DNA of 64,000 nt, taken from REEB95 sp963762425. GTDB taxonomy: Bacteria > Pseudomonadota > Alphaproteobacteria > ATCC43930 > CGMCC-115725. The translations under genes and the position numbers were made by a program. Below the pieces are notes generated by a model, which worked only from the letters and a program-made list of their open reading frames with translations, searched no databases and was not told where the DNA came from. The DNA lies in the NCBI GenBank assembly GCA_963762425.1, contig CAVXKY010000012.1, positions 1 to 64,000 on the forward strand, in the 5' to 3' direction. This document shows, in pieces, positions 25,598 through 35,186 of the stretch. How positions within the stretch are numbered: the stretch's first letter is position 1; every line of letters starts with the position of its first letter.

Positions 25598-27686
25598 TTA
25601 ACGCCGCCTTCGCCCATGATGCTGCGGTGCTTTGGGCGCCTTGCCGCCGCCGGGCCCGTCCCCGACCAGGGTGAATTGCAGGCTGCCGGTAACCGTGTCG
25701 GCCTCGCTCAGGCGCGCGGTCACGCTGTCGCCCAGGGTATAGACCCGGCCGGTGCGCCGCCCGCGCAGGCAGTGGCGGCTCTCGTCGTGAATGTAGAAAT
25801 CGTCGCCCAGGCTGCGCATGGGTATGAAGCCGTCGGCCCCGGTCTCGTCCAGGGTCACGAACAATCCGGCGCGGGTGACGCCGTTGATCCGGGCTTTGAA
25901 TTCGGCGCCCACCCGTTCGGCCAGGAAGGCGGCGACATAACGGTCGCCGGCGCTGCGCTCCGCGGCGGCGGCGCGCCGCTCGGTCATCGAAATGTGCTGG
26001 CCCAGTTCCTTGAAATCTCCGGGATGTCCGGACAGCCCGTCCGGCCCGAATCGGTGCCCGGCGATCAACCCGCGATGCACCAGCAGATCGGCATAACGCC
26101 GGATGGGCGAGGTGAAATGGGCGTAGCGGCGCAATGACAAGCCAAAGTGCCCGATATTCTCGGGGTTGTATTCCGCCTGCGATTGGGTCCGCAGCACCAA
26201 TTGGTGGACCAGCCTGGCATAGGGCGTGCCCTGGGCGCGGGACAGGATGGCGTTGAAGTGCTGCGGCCGGATCACCTGGCCCTTGGCCAGCGTCAGCCCG
26301 TGAATGCCGAGTCCGTCGAGGAATCGCGCCAGCTCGGCGATCTTCACCGGATCGGGCACGTCGTGGATGCGGTACACGCAGGGCTGCTTGAGCTTCTCCA
26401 GCGTCTCCGCCGCGGCGACATTGGCGGCGATCATCAATTCCTCGATCAGTTTATGACTCTCCAGCCGCTGGCGCGGTTCGATGCGCTCGATGCGGCCCGA
26501 GGGCCCGAGCAGGATCTTGCGCTCGGGAATATCGAGCTCGATGGTGCCGCGCTGCGAGCGCGCGCGTTCCAGCGCGCGATAGACGCCGTAAAGCGGGCGC
26601 AGCACCGGATCGACGAGATCTCGATGTCTTCCCGTCGGGTCTGCCGTCGATCGCCTCCTGCGCCGCCTCGTATGTCAACCGCGCCGCCGAGCGCATCAAG
26701 CCGCGGCGGAAACGGTGGCGGGTCAGGCGGCCTTCGTGGTCGATCCACAGATCGACCGCCAAACAGGCGCGCTCGACATCCGGCTTGAGCGAGCATAGTT
26801 CGTTGGACAGCGCCTCGGGCAGCATGGGCACGACGCGGTCGGGGAAATAGACCGAATTGCCGCGCTCATGCGCGGTTTTATCGAGCGCGTCGCCCGGCCG
26901 CACATACCAGGCGACGTCGGCGATGGCGACCAGCGCATGCCAGCCGCCTTCGTGTTCGGGATCGGGCTCGGCCCAGACCGCGTCGTCGAAATCGCGCGCA
27001 TCCGCCCCGTCGATGGTCACCAGCGGAATGGAACGGAGGTCGGCGCGATGCTCGAGCCCCACCGGCTTGGCCGCGTTCGCCAGATCGATCGCCTCTTTCG
27101 GGAAGTCGGTGGGAATGCCGTGGCCGTGAATGGCGATCAGGCTGAAGGCGCGGGGATTGGCGCTGTCGCCGATACGCTCGACGATGCGCGCATTCGGCAG
27201 GCCCAAGGCCGCGCCGCCCAGCACCTCGGCCAGGACGATCTCGCCGTCCAAGGCGCCCTTGGTGTCCTGGGGCGCCACGCGGAATTCGCTGCGCACCTTG
27301 CGTTCGGTCGGCTCGATGCGGCCGCCTTCGGGCGTCAGGCGGTAGATCCCGAGCACCCGGTTGGGCGCGCCGCCCAGCGCGCGGATGATGCGCGCCTCAT
27401 AGGCCCTGGGTCCGATGCGCGAAAACCGCACCGCCGCGCGCTCGCCCACGCCCAAGGCCGGCGATCCGCGTTCGGCCACGACGACGATGGCGGGTGGTTC
27501 TCCCTTGAAACCGGCCGGGCGGCCCAGCATCTCGCCGTCGAGATCGATTCCGGTGATCTCGACCACGCCGATTTCGGGCAATTCTCCGGGCTGCGCGTAG
27601 GACTCGCGCCCGCGCGCGTGCGGACGGTTATTCGGCTGCTTCTTCCGTCGTCCCGGATGATTTCTTTTTTGGGGTCTTTTTGACAC
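25598..27686 (-). CDS. rnr: Ribonuclease R, short N-terminus, frame break
   Basis: 3'-5' exoribonuclease, about 695 residues after repair. The RNB active site TIDGADARDFDDAVW lies near residue 230, the conserved HFTSPIRRYADLLVHR later, and a C-terminal S1 domain (FKARINGVTRAGLFVTLDETGADGFIP) is present. The frame breaks near 26624: one extra base in DGKT/RDLVDPVLRPLYGVYR separates the first 385 residues from the rest. The start is GTG 27686, inside the 3' end of topA, 59 bases before its stop. The protein begins right at the PGELPEIGVVEITG segment; the N-terminal winged-helix domain (roughly 60-90 residues) that family members normally have before this point is missing. Confidence 0.9.
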
Positions 27687-30307
27687 GAGTTCCTTTCGCG
27701 GCGCCGGCCTTTGCCTTCGCCTTGGGTTTCTTTTTTCCGGTTTTTTCGGCGCGCTCGGCCAGCAGCTGGACGGCGCGATCCATGGTCAATTCCTCGGGCC
27801 CGATGTCGCCCGGCAGCGTCGCGTTGATGCCGTCATGGCTGACATAAAGCCCGTATTTGCCGTTGAAGACCTTCACCGGGCCCGCCCTCGGCCGGGTGGT
27901 CGCCCAGCACCTTGATCGGCTCGGGCGCGCCGCGGCGGAATTTCCTCGGCTCGGCCAGCAGCACCACCGCGCGGTTGAGGCCGATGGTCAGCACGTCGTC
28001 GTCGGGGCCGAGCGATTTGAAAATCTTGCCGTGCTTGATGTAGGGGCCGAAGCGGCCGTTATTGGCGATGATGATCTCGCCGTCTTCGGGATGCGGGCCG
28101 ACATCGCGCGGCAGCGACAGAAGCTTCAGCGCCAGCTCGAGCGTGACGTCGGCGGGCGACACGCCCTTGGGCAGCGAGGCGCGTTTGGGCTTGGGCGGCG
28201 GCTCAACCTTTTCGATCTTTTCGCCCTTGGCCCGCTTCTCGCCCTTCTTGCGCTTCTCCGGCTTGGGCGGGGTCTCGCCCAGCTGCACATAGGGCCCATA
28301 GGGGCCTTTCTTGACCGTCACCTCGAGACCGCTCACGGGATCGAGCCCGAGCGAGCGCGGCTCGTTGGCGAGCGCGTTCTCGCCGGACTCCATGCCCAGC
28401 GGCCTGGTGTAGCGGCATTCGGGATATTTCGAGCAGCCGATGAAGGCGCCGAAACGGCCGAGCTTGAGGCCCAGCCGTCCCTGGCCGCAAATCGGGCAGA
28501 GGCGGGGGTCGGTGCCGTCGGCGCGCGGCGGGAAGAAGTGGGCGCCCAAATCCTCGTCGAGCGCGTCGATCACCTGGGTGATGTTGAGGTCCTTGGTGCC
28601 GGCGATGGCGGCGGAGAAATCCTTCCAGAAATCCTCCAGCACCTTCTTCCAGGGAATGCGCCCGCCGGAGATGTCGTCGAGCTTGTTCTCGAGATCGGCG
28701 GTGAAGTCGTATTCGATATAGCGCTTGAAGTATTCCATCAGGAACGCCGTAACCAGACGCCCGCGATCCTCGGGGATGAGCCGTTTCTTGTCGAGCAGGA
28801 CGTATTTGCGGTCCTGCAGCACCTGCATGGTCGAGGCGTAGGTCGAAGGCCGGCCGATGCCGAGCTCCTCGAGTTTCTTCACCAGGCTCGCCTCGGTGTA
28901 GCGCGGCGGCGGCTGGGTGAAATGCTGCTCCGGCTTGACCTCGCCGCGCGCGAGCTTGTCGCGCTCGGCCATGGGCGGCAGGCGGCGGTTCTCTTCGTCC
29001 TCGATCGGATCGTCGTCGTCCTCGTGATAGAGCGTGAGGAAGCCGTCGAACACCACGGTCGAACCGTTTACGCGCAAGGTCACGCTGTTGTCGGGGGGCG
29101 CGATGTCGACCGCCACCTGATCGATCACCGCCGAGGACATCTGGCTCGCCACCGCGCGCTTCCACACCAGCTCGTAGAGCCGGCGCTGGTCTTCCTCGAG
29201 ATGGCGCGGCAGGTCTTCCGGGCGGCGATGCATGTCGGTCGGCCTGATCGCCTCATGCGCCTCCTGGGCGTTCTTCGCCTGGGTGCGGTAAATCCGCGCC
29301 TCGTCGGGCCGGTACTGGGCGCCGTACTGCTTGGCGATCATCTCGCGCGCCGAGGCGATCGCCTCGTTCGAAAGGGTCACGCCGTCGGTCCGCATATAGG
29401 TGATTAGTCCGACGGTTTCGCCTTGGATATCGACGCCTTCATAAAGGCGCTGGGCGGTGCGCATGGTGCGGCTGGCGCCGAAGCCCAATTTGCGCGAGGC
29501 TTCCTGCTGGATGGTCGAGGTGGTGAAGGGCGGCGGCGGGTTGCGGCGGATTTGCTTCTTTTCGACCGCCGCGACCGCGTAATCGAGGTGCTTCTGGATG
29601 GCATCGGCGGCGGCGCGGGCTTCCGCCTCGTTGCCGAGGTCGAATTTATCGAGCCGCTTGCCGTTGAGCTGGGTGAGGCGGGCGGTGAACTTGTCGCCCG
29701 CGGCGGTGGTGAATTCGGCCTCGACCGACCAGTATTCGCGCGGCTTGAAGGCCTCGATCTCGGATTCGCGCTCGCAGATGATGCGCAGCGCCACCGACTG
29801 CACCCGGCCGGCCGAGCGGCTGCCCGGCAGCTTGCGCCACAGCACCGGCGACAGGGTGAACCCCACCAGGTAATCGAGCGCGCGCCGCGCCAGATAGGCG
29901 TCGATCAGCTCGCGGTCCAGCTCGCGCGGATGTTTGAAGGCGTCGAGCACCGCCTGCTTGGTGACTTCATTGAACACGACCCGCTTCACGTCGACGCCGG
30001 TGAGCGCCTTGCGTTGCTTCAGGATCTCCTGCACGTGCCAGGAGATCGCCTCGCCCTCGCGGTCGGGGTCGGTGGCGAGATAGAGATGCTCCGCGCCCTT
30101 GACCGCGTGCATGATCGCCTTGATCTGCTTGTCGGACTTGCCGTGGATCTCCCACGACATGGAAAAATCGTCATCCGGCCGCACCGAGCCGTCCTTGGAC
30201 GGCAGGTCGCGGACATGGCCGTAGCTCGCCAGGACGGTGAAATCCTTGCCGAGATATTTGTTGATGGTCTTCGCCTTGGCGGGCGATTCGACGATGACGA
30301 CGTTCAT
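27628..30307 (-). CDS. topA: DNA topoisomerase I (frame break near the end)
   Basis: Type IA topoisomerase, about 892 residues after repair, relaxing negative supercoils. The N-terminal Toprim domain has VESPAKAKTINKYLG and TDPDREGEAI; the active Tyr is in GLITYMRTDG near residue 304; one Zn-finger (CPICGQG...CSKYPEC) remains near residue 600, followed by the repeated C-terminal modules (GPYGPYVQLG, NGRFGPYIKHG, NGKYGLYVSHDG) and a Lys-rich tail. An extra C in GGGCCC near 27880 throws the last 83 codons out of frame; deleting one base joins GDHPAEGGP to VKVFNGKYG. The downstream rnr starts inside the Lys-rich tail. Confidence 0.94.
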
Positions 30308-30370
30308 TCAACCGTTAGGGCGTTGTTACAATGAGGCAACACAAGGGCAACACATAGGAATCAGCCGCCC

Positions 30371-31492
30371 TTAAAGCAAGATTAAAGTGTTTCCGGGCTG
30401 CCGCTCGATTCGCCCCGCCAGATCGAGTTCGAGCAGAACGGTCAGCACGATGGCGGGGGACAATTGGCACTGCCGGACCAGTTCGTCAACCGCCACGGGC
30501 GAAGGCGACAGCAATTCGAGCACTTTTTTGCGCGCGGCTTCGAGCTCCGACTCGGCGACTTGGGCGGAGGGCGCGGCGGAAAACGGCGATTTGCGGCGCT
30601 CGGCCAGCGGGCCTACGAGCTGCGGTTTGAGTTCGGCCAGGATGTCGTCCGCCTCCTCGACCAGGGTCGCGCCCTGGCGGATCAGGCGATTGGTTCCCCG
30701 GCAACGCGGATCGAGCGGCGAGCCCGGCACGGCGAAGACCTCGCGCCCCTGTTCCAGCGCGAAACGCGCGGTGATGAGCGAGCCCGAACGTTCCGCCGCT
30801 TCGACCACCAGCGTGCCGAGGGCGCATCCCGAGATGATCCGGTTGCGGCGCGGGAAATGGCTCGCCTTCGGCTCGGTGCCGGGCGGCATCTCGGCCAAAA
30901 GAACGCCGCGCTCGGAGATGGATTCCTGGAGGGCGCGGTTTTCCTCGGGATAGACCGTGTCGATGCCGCCGGCCAGCACGGCGATGGTGCCGGTCGAAAG
31001 CGATCCTTCATGCGCCGCGGCGTCGATGCCGCGCGCCAGGCCCGAAACCACCGCCAGGCCGTTGCTGCCCAGCTCGGCCGCGATCTCGCGGGCGAAGCGC
31101 CGTCCATTGGCCGAGGCGTTGCGCGCTCCCACCACCGCAATGCCGCGTTTCTCGGTCAGGTGGAGATGGCCCTTCATGGAAATCAGCGGCGGCGCGTCGT
31201 CGATCTGGGCGAGATCGGGCGGATATCCGGGCTCGCCCCAGGCCACCAGCTTGGCGCCCAGCTTTTCGAGATCGGCAATCTCGCCTTCGGCCTCGGCCTT
31301 GGATCCGATGCCGAGCGGGCGGGAACGGCCGCCGCGCCGCGCGATCTCGGGCAAGGCCGCCAGCGCGGCTTGCGCCGAGCCGAAGCGGTTCAGCAGTTGA
31401 TAGAAGGTCACCGGCCCGACATTCTCGCTGCGGATGAGGCGCAGCCAGTCGAGACGCTCGCTGTCCTTGAGCGGCCGGGGTGTCGGGCTCAC
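30371..31492 (-). CDS. dprA: DNA-processing protein DprA
   Basis: Rossmann-fold protein of 373 residues that loads RecA onto incoming single-stranded DNA during natural transformation. The core motif set is clear: IAVVGARNASANGRRFAREIA, VVSGLARGIDAAAHEGSL, VLAGGIDTVYPEENRAL and the C-terminal winged helix (VDELVRQCQLSPAIVLTVLLELDLAGRIERQPGN). I start it at GTG 31492, which overlaps the plsY stop by four bases; the frame remains open further upstream but is then antisense to plsY in the wrong frame. Most alphaproteobacteria carry it, so it does not by itself prove competence. Confidence 0.94.
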   Translation of the reverse strand: MSPTPRPLKDSERLDWLRLIRSENVGPVTFYQLLNRFGSAQAALAALPEIARRGGRSRPLGIGSKAEAEGEIADLEKLGAKLVAWGEPGYPPDLAQIDDAPPLISMKGHLHLTEKRGIAVVGARNASANGRRFAREIAAELGSNGLAVVSGLARGIDAAAHEGSLSTGTIAVLAGGIDTVYPEENRALQESISERGVLLAEMPPGTEPKASHFPRRNRIISGCALGTLVVEAAERSGSLITARFALEQGREVFAVPGSPLDPRCRGTNRLIRQGATLVEEADDILAELKPQLVGPLAERRKSPFSAAPSAQVAESELEAARKKVLELLSPSPVAVDELVRQCQLSPAIVLTVLLELDLAGRIERQPGNTLILL

Positions 31493-32094
31493 GCGCGTTT
31501 TTTCCCGAAGCTGATCTTGGACTCGGTGCCGTCCAGCAGGCGCCGGATGTTGACGGTGTGGCGCAGGATGACCAGCAGCGCGATCACCAGCACGACGGCC
31601 ATGGGCTCCGCCCCGCGCAGGCCCGCGAGCCACGCATAGGCGGGCACCGACACCGCCGCGATCAGCGCCGCCAGCGAGGAATAGCGCCAGATCGCCGCCG
31701 CGACGATCCAGGTCGCCACCGCCGCCAGTCCCATCGGCCAGGCATAGGCCAGGAACACGCCCGCCGCGGTCGCCACGCCCTTGCCGCCCTTGAATTTGAG
31801 CCAGAGCGGGAACATGTGGCCGAGCACCGCGCATACCGCCGCGGCGGCCGTGGCGTCGGGACCGAATTGCCGCGCGATCAGCACCGCGACCGCGCCCTTG
31901 CCGATGTCGAACACCAGCGTCACCAGGGCCAATCCCGCGTCGCCGGTGCGCAGCACGTTGGTGGCGCCGATATTGCCCGAGCCGATGGCGCGCAAATCGC
32001 CCAGCCCGGCGAGCCGGGTCAGCAACAGGCCGAACGGGATCGAGCCCAGCAGATAGGCCAGCAGCGCGGACGCGTAAACCAACGGATCGGACAT
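31489..32094 (-). CDS. plsY: Acyl-phosphate:glycerol-3-phosphate acyltransferase
   Basis: Integral membrane acyltransferase of 201 residues catalysing the first acylation in phospholipid synthesis, using acyl-phosphate. Conserved cytoplasmic motifs are visible: GSIPFGLLLTRLAGLGDLRAIGSGNIGATNVLR, GHMFPLWLKFKGGKGVAT, and the remaining helices form the usual five spans. It overlaps dprA (GTGA) and follows pyrBC, the standard alphaproteobacterial order. Confidence 0.95.
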   Translation of the reverse strand: MSDPLVYASALLAYLLGSIPFGLLLTRLAGLGDLRAIGSGNIGATNVLRTGDAGLALVTLVFDIGKGAVAVLIARQFGPDATAAAAVCAVLGHMFPLWLKFKGGKGVATAAGVFLAYAWPMGLAAVATWIVAAAIWRYSSLAALIAAVSVPAYAWLAGLRGAEPMAVVLVIALLVILRHTVNIRRLLDGTESKISFGKKRA

Positions 32095-32124
32095 CGGGGA
32101 TTCCTGGGGGGCCGGTTTCGGGAT

Positions 32125-34383
32125 TCAGGCTGCGGCGGTGAAAATGCCGCGGCCGCCGACCACGGTTCGGAGCGCCCGGCCTTGCGCCGGGCGGCCGTCA
32201 TAGGGCGCGTTCTTGCACTTGGATTGGAACTTGCTCACGTCGATGCGCCACGGCCGGTCGAGATCGAATACCACGAAATCGGCCGGCGCGCCCACCGCCA
32301 GCTTGCCGGCGTTGAGGCGCAGGATTTCGGCCGGGCGCTGGGACAGCGCGCGCAGCACCTGGAGCAGCGGAAGCGCGCCGTTGTGATAGAGCTCGAGCGA
32401 CAGCGGCAGCAGGGTTTCGAGCCCGACGATGCCGGGCTCCGCCGAGGTGAAGGGCAGGCGCTTCAATTCCTGGTCCTGCGGCGCGTGGTCGCTGGCGATG
32501 GCGTCGATGGTGCCGTCCCTGAGGCCCTCGACCACCGCCTTGCGGTCTTCCTCGCTGCGCAAGGGCGGCGACACCTTGGCGAAGGTGCGGTAATCGCCCA
32601 CCGCGCTCTCGTTGAGCGCGAAATAATGCGGCGCGGTATCGCAGGTCACGTCCAAGCCGCGCGCCTTGGCGCGGCGGATCGCCTCGATCGCGTCCGATGT
32701 GGAGACATGCGCCGCGTGATAGCGCCCGCCGGTGATCTCGACCAGGCGCAGATCGCGCTCGACCATGATGGCTTCGGCCGCCGGGTTGATGCCGGGCAGG
32801 CCCAGCCGCGTGGCGATCTCGCCCTCGGTCACGGCGCCGCCCGTGGCCAGGCTCGGCTCTTCCGGATGCTGGACGATGAGCAGATCGAAGGTGCTGGCGT
32901 AGGAGAGGGCGCGGCGCATCACCAGCGCGTCGGCTATCGCGCGGGTGCCGTCGGTGAAGGCGACGGCGCCGGCCTCGGCCAAAAGCCCGAACTCGGTCAG
33001 CTCCTTGCCCAGAAGGCCCTTGGTGGCGGCGGCATAGGTCCGGATCTTGGTCAGCCCGATCTCGCGCGCGCGCCGCGCCACGAATTCGACCAGCGCGTGC
33101 TCGTCGATCACCGGCGCGGTGTTGGGCAGCATGACCATGGTGGTGACGCCGCCGGCGGCCGCCGAATCGGCGCCGGTCTCGAGCGTCTCCTGGTACTCGT
33201 CGCCGGGCTCGCGCAGCTGCACGCGCATGTCGACCAGGCCGGGGGCGAGGACGGCGCCGCCGCAATCGACGGTCTCGATGTCGGGGCCGAGCCCGTCGCG
33301 CCCGAGCTTGGGGCCGAGGGCCGCGATCTTGCCGTCCACGGCCAGGATCTCGCCTTTGACATCGAGCTTCGTCGCCGGGTCGAGCAGCCTTGCGTTGGCA
33401 TAGAGCTTGCGGATCGTCATGGCGCGCGCCTGGCCGTTGCGGCGGTCGCGGGTCAAGGTGTCGAGGCAGGCCATGCGCACCGCCACGCCGGTCTCGACCT
33501 GCTGCTGGATGACGCTGCGGTCGATGTCGTCGGCCACGTCGGTGTCGATCTCGACGCCGCGATTCATCGGTCCGGGATGCATGATGAGCGCGTCGTCCTT
33601 GGCCACGGCCAGCTTGGCGTGGTCGAGGCCGAAGAAGTGGAAATATTCGCGGATCGAAGGCACGTAGCTGCCGTGCATGCGCTCGGTCTGGAGCCGCAGC
33701 ATCATGATGATGTCGACGCCGGCGAGGCCCTGCTTCATGTCGGTATGGACCTCGACGCCGAGCCGCTCGACCGCGGCCGGCAGCAGCGTGCGCGGCGCCA
33801 CCACCCGCACATGGGCGCCCATGGTGTTCAAGAGCGCGATGTTGGAGCGCGCGACCCGGCTGTGCAAAATGTCGCCGCAGATCGCCACCGTCAGGCCCTG
33901 GATCCGGCCCTTGCGCCGGCGCATGACCAGCGCGTCGAGCAGCGCCTGGGTCGGGTGCTCGTGGCTGCCGTCGCCGGCGTTGATGACCGCGCAGCCGACT
34001 TTCTCCGACAACAGCTTCACCGCGCCCGATTCGGGATGGCGCACGATCAGCACCTCGGGATGCATGGCGTTCAACGTCATGGCGGTGTCGATCAGCGTCT
34101 CGCCCTTTTTGATCGAACTCGCCTGGGCCTGCATGTTGATGACGTCGCCGCCCAGCCGCTTGCCCGCGAGCTCGAAGGAGGTGCGGGTGCGGGTCGAATT
34201 CTCGAAGAACAGGTTGATGATGGTGCGGCCGCGCAACAACGCCAGCTTCTCGCCGCGTTGGCGGCTTTGCTCGACATAAATCTCGGAAAGGTCGAGGAGA
34301 TAGGTGATTTCGCCGGGGGAAAGCCCTTCGATCCCCAGCAGATGACGGTGGGGAAACGGGTCGTTCGGCGCGCCAATGGTCAT
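32125..34383 (-). CDS. pyrB: Aspartate carbamoyltransferase joined to a pseudo-dihydroorotase
   Basis: One open frame of 752 residues. Residues 1-320 are aspartate carbamoyltransferase: ENSTRTRTSFE (about 61-71) for carbamoyl phosphate, HPTQALLD and HPGPMNRGVEID. From Met322 (MTIRKLYANARLLDP) it is a dihydroorotase homologue with LREPG, MLPNTAPVID and SDHAP segments, but the metal-binding HxH is replaced (VDMRVQLREPG near 385), so this half matches the inactive PyrC-prime/PyrX class that holds ATCase in a dodecameric complex. No stop separates the halves. The same position would give a pyrB stop overlapping the pyrX ATG (ATGA) in the next frame, so a single-base error could have created the fusion. 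A separate active dihydroorotase is expected elsewhere in the genome. Confidence 0.9.
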   Translation of the reverse strand: MTIGAPNDPFPHRHLLGIEGLSPGEITYLLDLSEIYVEQSRQRGEKLALLRGRTIINLFFENSTRTRTSFELAGKRLGGDVINMQAQASSIKKGETLIDTAMTLNAMHPEVLIVRHPESGAVKLLSEKVGCAVINAGDGSHEHPTQALLDALVMRRRKGRIQGLTVAICGDILHSRVARSNIALLNTMGAHVRVVAPRTLLPAAVERLGVEVHTDMKQGLAGVDIIMMLRLQTERMHGSYVPSIREYFHFFGLDHAKLAVAKDDALIMHPGPMNRGVEIDTDVADDIDRSVIQQQVETGVAVRMACLDTLTRDRRNGQARAMTIRKLYANARLLDPATKLDVKGEILAVDGKIAALGPKLGRDGLGPDIETVDCGGAVLAPGLVDMRVQLREPGDEYQETLETGADSAAAGGVTTMVMLPNTAPVIDEHALVEFVARRAREIGLTKIRTYAAATKGLLGKELTEFGLLAEAGAVAFTDGTRAIADALVMRRALSYASTFDLLIVQHPEEPSLATGGAVTEGEIATRLGLPGINPAAEAIMVERDLRLVEITGGRYHAAHVSTSDAIEAIRRAKARGLDVTCDTAPHYFALNESAVGDYRTFAKVSPPLRSEEDRKAVVEGLRDGTIDAIASDHAPQDQELKRLPFTSAEPGIVGLETLLPLSLELYHNGALPLLQVLRALSQRPAEILRLNAGKLAVGAPADFVVFDLDRPWRIDVSKFQSKCKNAPYDGRPAQGRALRTVVGGRGIFTAAA

Positions 34384-34394
34384 TAAAGGCGGGA

Positions 34395-34874
34395 CTATAG
34401 AGGGTGCACCCCGCCCCGCGCAAGCCGGTCCAGCAGCCCCTGGAGAATATAGGCGGCGGCGGCGCGGTCGACGATCCGGGCGCGGCGCGCGCGGCTGAGA
34501 TCGGCCTCGATCATGCCGCGTTCCACCGCAGCGGTGGACATCCGCTCGTCCCAGAAGGTTAACGGCAAATCGAGCTGCGCCAGCAGGTTCTTGGCGAATT
34601 GGCGCACGCCCTGGGCGCGCGGGCCTTCTCCGCCCGCCAGCGCCAGCGGCAGGCCCACGACGATGCCGCCGACGCCCTGCTTCTCCACCTCCTGCCGGAT
34701 GCGCGCCAGATCGTCGCGGAAGCGGGTGCGGCGGATGGTGTCGAAGGGAGTCGCGATCACCAGCCGCGTATCGGAGAGCGCCATGCCGATGGTCTTGGTG
34801 CCGACGTCGAGGCCCAGGAGCCGCTGGCCCTGTTTCATAAACGCCTTGAGGTCGGTCGGGTTGCAGATCGGCAT
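34395..34874 (-). CDS. ruvX: Putative pre-16S rRNA nuclease RuvX/YqgF
   Basis: RNase H-like protein of 159 residues involved in 16S rRNA 5' maturation. Seen are the N-terminal acidic motif LLGLDVGTKTIGMALSD (Asp23), VVGLPLALAGGEG, FWDERMSTAAVER and the C-terminal VDRAAAAYILQGLLD with the last catalytic Asp. I use ATG 34874; an ATG at residue 13 (MKQGQRLLGLDVG) is also possible. It is divergent from gatC with 24 bases between the starts. Confidence 0.93.
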   Translation of the reverse strand: MPICNPTDLKAFMKQGQRLLGLDVGTKTIGMALSDTRLVIATPFDTIRRTRFRDDLARIRQEVEKQGVGGIVVGLPLALAGGEGPRAQGVRQFAKNLLAQLDLPLTFWDERMSTAAVERGMIEADLSRARRARIVDRAAAAYILQGLLDRLARGGVHPL

Positions 34875-34898
34875 GTCGGGTGTTAGGACATCTACCTT

Positions 34899-35186
34899 AT
34901 GGCGTTGGACAAGGCCACCGTCGCGCGCATCGCCGATCTCGCGCGCATCAAGCTGCCCGAAGCCGAGCGCGATGCTATCGCCGTGGAGCTTTCGAAAATC
35001 CTCGACTGGATCGAGCAGTTGAACCAGGTGCCGACCGACGGCGTCGAGCCGATGGCCAGCGTCGCGCACATGAAATTGCCGATGCGCGAGGACAAGGTCA
35101 CCGACGGCGATTGCCGGGACAAGATTCTCCAGAACGCGCCCCAGGCGGCCAACGGCTTCTTCGCCGTGCCCAAGGTGGTCGAGTGA
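34899..35186 (+). CDS. gatC: Aspartyl/glutamyl-tRNA amidotransferase subunit C
   Basis: Small subunit (95 residues) that stabilises GatA on GatB in the Glu-tRNA(Gln)/Asp-tRNA(Asn) amidotransferase. The pattern VARIADLARIKLPEAERDAIAVELSKILDWIEQLNQVPTDGVEPM with a C-terminal LPMREDKVTDG is typical. The stop overlaps the gatA GTG by four bases (GTGA). Confidence 0.96.
   Translation: MALDKATVARIADLARIKLPEAERDAIAVELSKILDWIEQLNQVPTDGVEPMASVAHMKLPMREDKVTDGDCRDKILQNAPQAANGFFAVPKVVE

Noticed and set aside
31480..34386. 968-codon open frame on the plus strand
   Set aside because: Antisense to plsY and pyrB-pyrX; composition is typical of a reverse-frame shadow (rich in His, Arg, Gln and Gly).
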